Source of the DNA: Rhodopirellula islandica
GTDB lineage: Bacteria; Planctomycetota; Planctomycetia; Pirellulales; Pirellulaceae
Length of the DNA stretch: 64,000 nucleotides
Direction of reading: 5' to 3'
Assembly: GCF_001027925.1 (NCBI RefSeq)
Contig: NZ_LECT01000046.1
Location: 1 to 64,000 of the forward strand
This document shows, piece by piece, positions 1 through 8,486 of the stretch. Position 1 is the stretch's first letter. Each line of letters opens with the position of its first letter. The notes under the pieces are model-generated. The model was not told where the DNA came from. It saw only the letters and a list, made by a program, of their open reading frames with translations, and made no database searches. The position numbers were made by a program, and so were the translations under genes.

Positions 1-2
1 TG

Positions 3-1397
3 ACCGCGGCCGGTTCGACTGACAGTGACGGAACGATTGCCAGCTACGCCTGGGATCTCGACGGCGACGGCGAGTATGACGATGCCACGGGCGTGACCAC
101 GGCATTTGCAGCGACCGCCGCAGGAACATTCACCGTCGGCGTGCAAGTCACGGACGATGAAGGGGCGACGGGAGTTGATACCACGACCGTGACCGTTTCA
201 GTGGTCCCGGCCACCCCCGGTTTGGTCGTCAACCAATCCGCCGGATCGACGGTGGTCAATGAAAATGGAACCAGTGACAGTGTGACCGTTTCTTTGGCCA
301 GCCAGCCAACGGACGATGTCACCGTGACCATTTCCAGTGGTGACACGGGCGAAATTTCAGTGGGCACCGCTGCACTGACTTTCACCCCTGACAATTGGAA
401 TGTTGATCAGACGTTCGTCGTCACGGGAGTGGCCGACGGGATCGTTGATGGTGATCAAACGGTCGACGTGACGCTCACGGTGTCCAGTCAAGATGCAGAT
501 TACGCTGCGATTTCAGATTCTGAAATTGTTGCAACCAATCAGGACACGGACACCACACCGGACATCCCAGCTCAGATCATCACGCCGGACTTTGTTGTTC
601 GTCCGCATCTGATCTCCGCGGGCAGTGTGCAGACCGCGATTCTGTTTGTCGCCCATGCCACGGGAACGATGACAGTTGTGCCCATCGGCACCGCGTCGGT
701 GGGAGAAAGCATCCGCATTCTCGATGGCGACGTTCAGCAGGTCAGTCAGTTTGTGAACGGTGCCGCTCAAGCCACGGTGAACGCGGGTGGGCTGTATGCG
801 ATCATCTTTGAAGCCCATTCCAGCGACCGGATGTACTCCGTTGGTTCGACTGCCGGAACAGACGCTTTCTCGTTGACCGCAACAAACAACTTCTTGCAAC
901 CCACCGACACCAACGGTGATAGCCAGACCACGGCCTTGGATGCATTGGTGGTCGTCAATCGACTGAATGAAATGTCGGATGCAGCGGGAGAGCCTGTGTC
1001 GGATCCATCTTGGGTGGACGTCAACGCAGACGGTGCGGTCACGGCTTTGGATGCGTTGATCGTGATCAACCAGTTGAATCGAAGTCAGGATCCTGGATCG
1101 GACTCCACACCCGCCGGCGAGTCGCTCGAGGCATGGGATTTGGCTGCTCCGGTGCAAGTCTTCTCATTGCCAAGTGCTAATGAGGACAGGACTGAATCAG
1201 AAGAGTTGGGGATCGATGCTTCAGTGTCGGAAGTCGCCTCCTCCAACACTTCATTGAATGGTGGTCTCTTGCATCAAGATTTGGTGGATCAAGCGTTTTG
1301 CGATGCGTTCATCGATGGAGTGGATGACGATTCCGACGATTCGCACACCGATCTGCAACTCTTGACCGACGACGGGTTCGATCTGAGTTGGCTATGA
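3..1397 (+). CDS. C-terminal part of a large PKD/dockerin surface protein (5' truncated)
   Basis: The reading frame is already open at the window edge, so only the last 464 residues are visible. The first residues read as a PKD domain (SYAWDLDGDGEYDDATG, then the closing strands up to VTVSV). Next comes a beta-rich repeat of about 105 residues of the kind found in giant planctomycete adhesins. A further beta domain follows. Two calcium-loop repeats, DTNGDSQTTALDALVVVNRL and DVNADGAVTALDALIVINQL, match the type I dockerin duplication. The tail is acidic and ends at TGA 1395-1397. The protein is probably secreted or cell-surface; the N-terminus and signal peptide lie outside the window. No cohesin partner is seen here. 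It converges on the sulfatase gene with 38 bases between them. Confidence 0.85.
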   Translation, partial: TAAGSTDSDGTIASYAWDLDGDGEYDDATGVTTAFAATAAGTFTVGVQVTDDEGATGVDTTTVTVSVVPATPGLVVNQSAGSTVVNENGTSDSVTVSLASQPTDDVTVTISSGDTGEISVGTAALTFTPDNWNVDQTFVVTGVADGIVDGDQTVDVTLTVSSQDADYAAISDSEIVATNQDTDTTPDIPAQIITPDFVVRPHLISAGSVQTAILFVAHATGTMTVVPIGTASVGESIRILDGDVQQVSQFVNGAAQATVNAGGLYAIIFEAHSSDRMYSVGSTAGTDAFSLTATNNFLQPTDTNGDSQTTALDALVVVNRLNEMSDAAGEPVSDPSWVDVNADGAVTALDALIVINQLNRSQDPGSDSTPAGESLEAWDLAAPVQVFSLPSANEDRTESEELGIDASVSEVASSNTSLNGGLLHQDLVDQAFCDAFIDGVDDDSDDSHTDLQLLTDDGFDLSWL

Positions 1398-1435
1398 TTG
1401 GTGGCGGCACCTGGGAACCATCGGCGGTCTGTTGA

Positions 1436-3631
1436 TTAGTCCGCCTGGTTGAGTTGGTCGATCCATGCAGCGTGCTGCTTTTTGATCGCTTCCATGGCTG
1501 GATCGCCCGCGAGGTTGTGCCATTCATTGGGATCGTTGTCGTGATCGTAAAGCTCTTCCGATCCATCGATGTAGCGAATGTAACGCCAACGTTGTGAGCG
1601 AACCGTGTGGTTGCCGGCTTTGGTGGAGGTGAGTGCGGGGCGGTCCCAGGCGGCTTTTGGATTATCTAGCAGGTGCTGGAAACTCAAGCCTTGCAGATCG
1701 CTTGGCGGGGACAGGTTGCAGAGGTCAGCCAGGGTCGGGTAAATGTCGATCAGTCCCACGGTTCGTTCACTGACGCTGCCGTTGCCGGCCGCGTTGGGAG
1801 TTCGCACGATCAACAAACTGCGGGTGGATTCTTCCCAGGGCATCCATTTGCGCCAGTGATGTTTTTCTCCCAGATGCCAACCGTGATCGGAGCACAGGAC
1901 CACGATTGTGTTGTCGGCGTGAGGGCTGTTGTCCAGATGCGTCAGCACTTGTCCGATGCAGTCGTCCACCAAGGCAACGCAGGCATGGTAGGCGTGAACC
2001 AACTCTCGTCGGTAGGTTGGGCTGTACTGGCGGACGGCTTCTTCCGCGATCAGTTTGCTGCGATCGAGCACCCACCGACGACCGATTTCTGGGACATCAT
2101 CCAGGTCGTTTTCAAGTATCTCCGGCAAGGTCAGGCTGTCTCGATCGAACTGATCGAAGTATCGCTTCGGGGCCGTCATCGGTGTGTGAGGTTTGTAGAA
2201 ACCCAGCGATAGAAAAAACGGTTGGTCGTGTTGTTCGTTGAGTTTCTCAATTCCCCAAGCCGCGATTTGCTCGTCCGGCATGCCGCCTTCTTCAATGTCC
2301 AGCGCGGCCCAGGCCAAGGAGTCTTGGGCGTCTTTGCCGAATCGTTCGGCAAATTGTCGACCGTTTGGTGGTTCCGGTCCCCAGCGAAGAGTCTTGGGGC
2401 CGATCTCATCCCAGTAGGCCTTCTTGCCGTGATCGTTGTGATAGATCTTGCCCATGCACATCGTTCGATACCCATGCTCGCCAAACCAAACGGGCATGTG
2501 TTTCGCTTGGCGATACGCTTCATTGGCTGACTTGGATGAGTTGTTGTAGATGCCAGTTTTGGAGGCATACATGCCGGTCATGAACGAGGCTCGTGACGCA
2601 TAACACAGAGCCACCTGGCAATGGGCGTTGTTGAACAAGACGCTTTGTTGTGCCAACCGATCCAGGTTCGGTGTCTGGGCATCCGGGTTGCCACCCAAGC
2701 AGCCGACCCAGTCGTTCAAATCATCGACGGTGATGAACAACACGTTGGGTTTGGTCAGGTTGCTTTGCTCCGAGATCGCGGGCATCTCGCCCGGTTCTGG
2801 AATGGGAAGCTCACGCATCGCGGCCGAGTAACGTTCTCCCAGTAGCAATTGACTGGGGGCATCGAAGTGAGTGCCAGGATCCCACGTCTGGGTGCCTTCG
2901 GACGAAACCAGCCCGACGGTGGAGTCGCCGGCGGCGACCGCTTGAATCGCGGCGCGGACGCTGTCACGTTTGCCGTTGTCAAAGACCTCACCGACAACGA
3001 CCGGCAGTTCGGGAACGCCTACGTCTTCTCGAATGCGAACGATCAGTTCTTCCAGCCGGCGTTGATAGACCTCGGTGCTGGACTTGGAGTCCGACTCGCC
3101 TTGGTGCCAAAGCATTCCGCGAATGGCGAACGAATCGCCTCGTTGGACCAGTTCTTTGGTCGCCATGCGGATGGTTTCGATGAAATCGCGATACCGTTGT
3201 CCCTGGCTGCTGGGATCCCCCTGCACACCGGGTTTCCAATCAACTCGCAAACTGCTGCCGCCCTTGGAACCTTTGATCAACGCCAGTTTGCGATCCGGGT
3301 TGGCCTGCAGCATGGATCGTGCGAACCCGATTTCAGGTCCAAACTTTGGTGAAGGAAGCTCGCCTTTGTACCCCGGTGGCATGCTGAAACCGGGAGCGAG
3401 CGGTTGCCAACCTTCGCTGGAGTGAGGCACATTGCGGTAGAAAAGGATGGCGTCTTCGAATGGCTGTTGCTGTTCTTCAGTCAGCTTGCTCGCAAGTCCC
3501 CGCCCATCCATGTTGGACTGGCCGGCGAGAAGATAGACGTCGTATTCCTCCGCTGCACTGACGGCGTGAAATGCGATCAGGGTGCAAGCCAACATGACGC
3601 CACGGATCGCGGGTGCAAGAGTTTGGGTCAT
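1436..3631 (-). CDS. Secreted SASA-type esterase / sulfatase fusion
   Basis: A 731-residue two-domain enzyme. The start at 3631 is chosen because it gives a clean signal peptide (MTQTLAPAIRGVMLACTLIAF, cut near VSA|AE); an upstream start at 3730 would bury it. Residues about 30-290 form a SASA/DUF303 carbohydrate esterase domain: GQSNM at 37-41, a WHQGESDS block, and a late GTHFDAPS histidine. From about residue 305 (KPNVLFITVDDLND) a sulfatase of the iduronate-2-sulfatase type begins. Its formylglycine motif reads C343-Y-A-S-R, with Ala in place of the usual Pro. SDHGWHLGEKHHW and a C-terminal ELYDHDNDPNEWHNLA block are typical of the family. It likely removes acetyl and sulfate groups from the same polysaccharide, outside the cytoplasm. 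It lies head-to-tail 129 bases downstream of another sulfatase gene on the same strand. Confidence 0.88.
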   Translation of the reverse strand: MTQTLAPAIRGVMLACTLIAFHAVSAAEEYDVYLLAGQSNMDGRGLASKLTEEQQQPFEDAILFYRNVPHSSEGWQPLAPGFSMPPGYKGELPSPKFGPEIGFARSMLQANPDRKLALIKGSKGGSSLRVDWKPGVQGDPSSQGQRYRDFIETIRMATKELVQRGDSFAIRGMLWHQGESDSKSSTEVYQRRLEELIVRIREDVGVPELPVVVGEVFDNGKRDSVRAAIQAVAAGDSTVGLVSSEGTQTWDPGTHFDAPSQLLLGERYSAAMRELPIPEPGEMPAISEQSNLTKPNVLFITVDDLNDWVGCLGGNPDAQTPNLDRLAQQSVLFNNAHCQVALCYASRASFMTGMYASKTGIYNNSSKSANEAYRQAKHMPVWFGEHGYRTMCMGKIYHNDHGKKAYWDEIGPKTLRWGPEPPNGRQFAERFGKDAQDSLAWAALDIEEGGMPDEQIAAWGIEKLNEQHDQPFFLSLGFYKPHTPMTAPKRYFDQFDRDSLTLPEILENDLDDVPEIGRRWVLDRSKLIAEEAVRQYSPTYRRELVHAYHACVALVDDCIGQVLTHLDNSPHADNTIVVLCSDHGWHLGEKHHWRKWMPWEESTRSLLIVRTPNAAGNGSVSERTVGLIDIYPTLADLCNLSPPSDLQGLSFQHLLDNPKAAWDRPALTSTKAGNHTVRSQRWRYIRYIDGSEELYDHDNDPNEWHNLAGDPAMEAIKKQHAAWIDQLNQAD

Positions 3632-3760
3632 CTCGGATTCTTTCAGTTTGGATTTCACGCGAACCTCCGTCCGCAGACAGAGGTCGGGTCGAGAGAGCAA
3701 AGTTGGGTGGTGGTTGGGAGCAGGAGTCAATCCACAGGCCAGGTGCCGGATGGCCGCGAT

Positions 3761-5182
3761 TCAGTATCGATAGTCCGCCCCATCGCGACTCCGCTGGCAG
3801 CTCGCATCCAGGAGCTCAAGCTCTTTGCGAAGTCGTTCGGCTTGTTCTGGCTGTTCGGCGGACAAATCCTTTTTCTCAAACGGGTCTTTGGCGAGATCGT
3901 ACAAACGCACGCGACCGTTTTTCTTCGCTTCTCGAAGCAGTTTCCAGTCGTCTGAGATGATCGCTTGGCCATCGATGCCTTGGTGCAATCTGCGATAGCC
4001 AAAGAACAGGCTCCGGTCTCGAGCCTTGGTTTCGCCGCGAATCACCGGCATCAAGTCGATGCCATCGATGGGGCGGTTGGCTTTGGTTGCCATCGAATCA
4101 CCGACGATCGACGCCACCGTCGGTAGGAAATCCACCGTGCTGCATCGGACGTCGGTGGAAGTGCCCGCCGGAATCGTCCCGGGCCACTCGACACAGGCGG
4201 GAACCAGCAGGCCGCCTTCGTACATGGTGTGCTTGTGACCTTTGAAGGGTCCCGCTGAGGCGACCTTCCTCTTCGTCAAACCATCGGAGGGGCCATTGTC
4301 ACTGCAGAAGAAGACCACCGTGTTCTTCTCGATGCCAAGCTCACGGAGTTTGGTTCGCAAGCGTCCGATTTGCTGGTCCATCGCTGTGATGCAGCCGTAG
4401 TAGTTCTTTCGTTTGCTGCCGGCTTGGGGGTACAGCTTTTGAAACTCGTCGCCAGCGACCACCGGTTCGTGAGGTGCGTGGAACCAGACCGTTGCTAGAA
4501 AGGGTTGGGATTGGTTGGCTTCAATGAACGGGATCACACGATCCATGATGACGCGACTGTCGTCACCCGACAAATTCTCCTTGGCTTCGACGCCGTTGTG
4601 AACGTAGGGAAAGCCACCTTTCCACGGTTCACCCGGCTTGTTGCCCCAACTGTCCCAGTCGTCGGGTGTGACGGTTGGGTTCCACGTCGGCACCGCACTC
4701 GTGGTGGCGAAGTACTCATCGAAACCATGATGGGAGGGAGGGGAGTAGAAACCTCTTGTGCCGACTTCATCGGGCTTCACCCAGCCGATGTGCCACTTGC
4801 CGAACATGCCAGTTGCGTACTCTCTTTTCTTGAGCATCTCAGCAATCGTGATTTCGCCCACTCGCATGCCGCCGGTGTGAGCCGCCAGAATGCCAAAGCG
4901 AAATGGGTAGCGACCGGTGAGGCAGCTGCCGCGTGTCGGTGAACAAAGGGGGGCGGCAGCGTAAAAACGGTCGAATCGAACTCCCGCCGCGGCCATCGCA
5001 TCGAGGTGGGGCGTCTGCACAACCTCGTTGCCGTTGAAGCCGACATCGCCCCAGCCTTGATCGTCGCTCATCAACAAAATGATGTTGGGCGACGTGCTGT
5101 CATCGGAAAACGCAAGCGAGGTCGACAGCGGAACTGCGAGAAGAAACGCAACGAGGGCGCGGATGAGCGATGGGGATTTCAT
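3761..5182 (-). CDS. Secreted arylsulfatase A-type sulfatase
   Basis: A 473-residue type I sulfatase with an N-terminal signal peptide (hydrophobic run LIRALVAFLLAVPLSTSLAF). The metal-binding start SPNIILLMSDDQGWGDVGFN and the canonical formylglycine motif C80-S-P-T-R-G (FGly expected at Cys80) are present. GKWHIG, the FHAPHEP block and SDNGPSDG supply further active-site residues of the family. The length is normal for bacterial arylsulfatase A-like enzymes. Cys80 needs an anaerobic or FGE-type maturase encoded elsewhere. It is read in the same direction as the SASA-sulfatase fusion downstream, so the two may share a transcript. The substrate cannot be told from sequence; a sulfated marine polysaccharide is likely from context. 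Confidence 0.9.
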   Translation of the reverse strand: MKSPSLIRALVAFLLAVPLSTSLAFSDDSTSPNIILLMSDDQGWGDVGFNGNEVVQTPHLDAMAAAGVRFDRFYAAAPLCSPTRGSCLTGRYPFRFGILAAHTGGMRVGEITIAEMLKKREYATGMFGKWHIGWVKPDEVGTRGFYSPPSHHGFDEYFATTSAVPTWNPTVTPDDWDSWGNKPGEPWKGGFPYVHNGVEAKENLSGDDSRVIMDRVIPFIEANQSQPFLATVWFHAPHEPVVAGDEFQKLYPQAGSKRKNYYGCITAMDQQIGRLRTKLRELGIEKNTVVFFCSDNGPSDGLTKRKVASAGPFKGHKHTMYEGGLLVPACVEWPGTIPAGTSTDVRCSTVDFLPTVASIVGDSMATKANRPIDGIDLMPVIRGETKARDRSLFFGYRRLHQGIDGQAIISDDWKLLREAKKNGRVRLYDLAKDPFEKKDLSAEQPEQAERLRKELELLDASCQRSRDGADYRY

Positions 5183-5447
5183 TGCCGACTTCGGGGGATG
5201 CAGAGGAGGAAATGAAAAAAAGGTAGGCCGTATGTTAGTCCCCCGCCCGTGTCCACGCAGGGGTGGCGAAGGACGTTGCGGCGGAATAGCGGTGGGGAAT
5301 CACTCGCCATCGGGTCGGGACTTCAGTGAACGCATCCAGGAACTCATCGCCCTGGTCGCCGCCGTGCTTTGCTTTCAATGTCGGTTGAAGGATAATCCTC
5401 GGGTCTTGCGTTTCGTTGACCATCGAATGATTGCTTGCTGAGTCGCT
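5183..5447. other. Divergent intergenic region between sulfatase and sialate O-acetylesterase
   Basis: A 265-base gap between genes pointing away from each other. It must hold promoters for both. I saw no convincing -35/-10 pair, operator or hairpin in it. Confidence 0.5.
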
Positions 5448-6947
5448 ATGTTTCGTGTGCTGTCCGCTGTTTTGCCGTGCTGGCTGATCCTCGCTTCCAC
5501 AGCGGTGGTCGCCGAAGTGGAAACCTCCCAGCGAACGGCTTTGCGGCTGTCCGGCATGTTTGGTGACCGCATGGTGTTTCAGCAAGAAACCAACGCACCG
5601 GTTTGGGGAACGGTTGATCCGAACGCGATTGTTGCGGTGACCCCATCGTGGTCCGATCAAACCGTTCAATGCCAAGCAGACTCCGATGGGAAATGGCAGG
5701 TCAGGATCAAGACTCCCAAGGCGGGAGGGCCATTCCAGGTTCACGTGAGCAGTGGCGAGACGACGATCCAGTTGACCGATGTTTTGGTGGGGGAGGTTTG
5801 GATCTGTTCCGGTCAGTCGAACATGCAGTGGAAGATGCGTGGCTTCGGTGTGGATCATTTCAAAGAGGACGTGGTCCAAGCCAAGTACCCGCAAATTCGC
5901 TTTTGCGATGTGCCTCAGATCTTGGCACTGGAAGGACAAGACGACGTCCGAGCGAAGTGGACCACCTGCAGCCCACAAACCGTTCTCAACTTCAGTGCGG
6001 TAGGTTACTTCTTTGGCTCGCGACTGCACCAGGAATTGGACGTGCCGATCGGGTTGATCTCGAGCAACTGGGGTGGTTCCTCCGCTGAGGCTTGGGTGAG
6101 CCCCGAAGTTTTGAAAGAAGACTTCCCTGAGTTCAACCAACCGTTCGCGATCCATGCGAAATTGGCGGATGAGGTTGGCATCACATTCCCACGCGGTCAA
6201 AAGGCTCCGCGAGGGTTGAATCAACTGAACCCAAGCGTGCTGTACAACAGCATGGTCCAGCCGCTGATCCCATTTTCTTTTCGCGGTGTGATCTGGTACC
6301 AGGGCGAATCCAACGTCAAGCAACCCGAGCAATACCGAACTCTGTTCCCAGCCCTGATTCGCGACTGGCGAAGTCGTTGGGGGACTGGCGATTTTCCGTT
6401 TTACTTTGTGCAAATCGCTCCCTTTGCGTACAAGCAGGAACCGATCAGTGCGGCCTTTCTACGGGAGGCACAAACGATGGCGTTGTCGGAACCCAACACG
6501 GGGATGGTGGTCACGATGGACATTGGTGATCCAACCAATATCCACCCAAAGAACAAGAAACCTGTGGGCGAACGATTGGCTGGGCTGGCTCTTTCCCGTG
6601 ACTACGGTCGTCAAGACATCGTGGATTCAGGACCGCTCTTTCAAAGTCACGAGGTCGAAGGGGCATCCATTCGTCTGCACTTCCAGCATGTTGGCGGTGG
6701 GCTGACCACATCCGATGGCAAGTCACTGAGTCATTTTATCATTGCTGGAGCCGATCAAACGTTCGTCGCCGCCGACGCTAAGATCGACGGGGACACGATC
6801 GTCGGGCACAGCGACGCGGTCACTGAACCCGTTGCCGTGCGATACGCCTGGGGCAGTGGCGACACGCCCAATTTGTCTAACCAAGATGGCCTGCCTGCAT
6901 CCTCGTTTCGAACCGATGATTGGCCAATCGTTCCAGAAAAACCGTGA
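5448..6947 (+). CDS. Secreted sialate O-acetylesterase (SASA family)
   Basis: A 499-residue protein with a signal peptide (MFRVLSAVLPCWLILAST, cut near VVA|EV). An N-terminal beta domain (LSGMFGDRMVFQQETNAPVW) leads into the SGNH-like esterase fold with GQSNMQW at 122-128 (catalytic Ser124) and WYQGESN at 283-289. The C-terminal beta domain contains GKSLSHFIIAGADQTFVAA and VRYAWGSGDTPNL, the usual end of this family. It should remove O-acetyl groups from sialic acid-like or other acetylated sugars. It stops just before the next sulfatase, so the two are likely co-transcribed. Its SASA fold is distinct in architecture from the SASA domain fused to sulfatase at 1436-3631, which has no N-terminal beta domain. 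Confidence 0.92.
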   Translation: MFRVLSAVLPCWLILASTAVVAEVETSQRTALRLSGMFGDRMVFQQETNAPVWGTVDPNAIVAVTPSWSDQTVQCQADSDGKWQVRIKTPKAGGPFQVHVSSGETTIQLTDVLVGEVWICSGQSNMQWKMRGFGVDHFKEDVVQAKYPQIRFCDVPQILALEGQDDVRAKWTTCSPQTVLNFSAVGYFFGSRLHQELDVPIGLISSNWGGSSAEAWVSPEVLKEDFPEFNQPFAIHAKLADEVGITFPRGQKAPRGLNQLNPSVLYNSMVQPLIPFSFRGVIWYQGESNVKQPEQYRTLFPALIRDWRSRWGTGDFPFYFVQIAPFAYKQEPISAAFLREAQTMALSEPNTGMVVTMDIGDPTNIHPKNKKPVGERLAGLALSRDYGRQDIVDSGPLFQSHEVEGASIRLHFQHVGGGLTTSDGKSLSHFIIAGADQTFVAADAKIDGDTIVGHSDAVTEPVAVRYAWGSGDTPNLSNQDGLPASSFRTDDWPIVPEKP

Positions 6948-6949
6948 TC

Positions 6950-8332
6950 ATGAGAACTACGAACATGAATGAGACTCGAACGATGCGTTTGTGGGTGGGG
7001 TTGCTGTTGGCGTCTTGCTTGAACGCCTGCTTGATTCCAACCACGACAGCGGATCAACCGCACATCCTGTTCATCATGGCGGATGACATGGGATGGAAGG
7101 ATTTGCACTGCCAGGGCAACGAGGTGTTGCGGACGCCCAATATCGATGCATTGGCAGAATCAGGGGTGCGTTTCGACAACGCGTACGCGGCTTCCACGGT
7201 CTGTTCTCCAACACGTGCCGCTCTGATGACCGGGCTTGCTCCCGCGAGACTGCACATCACCCAGCATGGGGCGGATAGCAAGTCTTTTTGGCCCGAAGAT
7301 CGATTGATTCAACCACCCGCAACCAAACATGAATTGCCTCACGAAACCACGACGATGGCGGAGCGATTGAAAGCAGCCGGATACACGACCGGCTTCTTCG
7401 GCAAGTGGCATCTGGGCGGCGACAAAAAGTACTGGCCAACTGAGCACGGTTTTGATGTCAACGTGGGTGGTTGCGGCCTCGGGGGACCTCCGACGTACTT
7501 TGATCCCTATCGAATTCCCGCGTTGCCGCCTCGCAAAGAAGGCGAGTACCTGAGCGATCGTTTGGCCGACGAAACGATTGAATTCTTGCGGCGTGAGAAG
7601 GACCAGCCGATGTTCGTGTGCTTGTGGACTTACAATCCACATTATCCATTTGAGGCACCGGAGGACTTGATCGAACATTACAAAGGCAAAGAAGGTCCTG
7701 GTCTGAAGAATCCCATCTACGGTGGCCAGATTGAAGCCACCGACCGCGCTGTCGGACGCGTGCTGCGTGAGTTGGATTCGCTCGGCATCTCGGACGAGAC
7801 CTTGGTGGTGTTCACCAGTGACAACGGCGGTTGGTCGGGCGCGACTGACAACCGACCGCTGCGGAAAGGGAAGGGGTATCTGTTCGAGGGTGGTTTGCGA
7901 GTGCCACTGATCGTTCGCTGGCCCGGCGTGACGGAAGCGGCGACGGTGAATGAAACTCCTGTGATCAGCATGGATCTGACAGCAACCGTTTTGGATGCTG
8001 CAGGGGTCGGGCTTGCGGGCGATGAATCACTTGATGGCGAAACATTGCAACCGTTGTTCAGCGGTGGCAAACTCCAGCGTGATGCATTGTACTTTCACTA
8101 CCCACACTTCGCGTTTCACAAAGACAATCGTCCTGGTTCGGTGATTCGCAGCGGCCAATACAAGCTCATTCTTCGTCATGACGACGATTCCGTTGAACTG
8201 TACGACTTGGAAGCTGACCTGAGCGAGACGAAGGATCTGGCCGCTGTTCACCCGGAGATCGCTCAGAAGTTGACGGGGCGTTTGACCGAATGGCTCCAGG
8301 AAACCGGTGCTGGAATCCCAACCAAGCGATAG
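6950..8332 (+). CDS. Secreted arylsulfatase A-type sulfatase
   Basis: A 460-residue sulfatase. ATG 6950 lies two bases after the stop of the O-acetylesterase; ATG 6965 or 6983 are possible, and an ATG at 6920 would overlap the upstream gene. The N-terminus has a hydrophobic signal (MRLWVGLLLASCLNACLI). The key blocks are PHILFIMADDMGWKDL, the canonical formylglycine motif C85-S-P-T-R, GKWHLGGD, and TSDNGGWSG. The C-terminus ends with the usual ELYDLEADLSETKDLA segment. It should hydrolyse sulfate esters of a polysaccharide and works with the co-transcribed O-acetylesterase. The next gene belongs to a different functional cluster. Confidence 0.9.
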   Translation: MRTTNMNETRTMRLWVGLLLASCLNACLIPTTTADQPHILFIMADDMGWKDLHCQGNEVLRTPNIDALAESGVRFDNAYAASTVCSPTRAALMTGLAPARLHITQHGADSKSFWPEDRLIQPPATKHELPHETTTMAERLKAAGYTTGFFGKWHLGGDKKYWPTEHGFDVNVGGCGLGGPPTYFDPYRIPALPPRKEGEYLSDRLADETIEFLRREKDQPMFVCLWTYNPHYPFEAPEDLIEHYKGKEGPGLKNPIYGGQIEATDRAVGRVLRELDSLGISDETLVVFTSDNGGWSGATDNRPLRKGKGYLFEGGLRVPLIVRWPGVTEAATVNETPVISMDLTATVLDAAGVGLAGDESLDGETLQPLFSGGKLQRDALYFHYPHFAFHKDNRPGSVIRSGQYKLILRHDDDSVELYDLEADLSETKDLAAVHPEIAQKLTGRLTEWLQETGAGIPTKR

Positions 8333-8486
8333 GCAAGCTCCCTCTTGTTTCGCATCCTGGCGAAAGCGGTGGGCAATCAGGGCGCGCGATCGATCGCCTG
8401 ACCTTCCGTGAAAGACGGTGGGCGACGATGTTGGGTGTGTCTCCCTCTGTTTTTCAACTGCAACGATTTTTCAGGAATGCTCCCGC

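Noticed and set aside
5235-6413. Long reverse-strand reading frame over the O-acetylesterase gene
   Set aside because: It is a mirror of the plus-strand esterase, with no domain content and no start site.
8387-8398. Perfect 12-base palindrome GCGATCGATCGC
   Set aside because: Short and rich in a common GATC core; no repeats nearby and no T-run, so likely chance.
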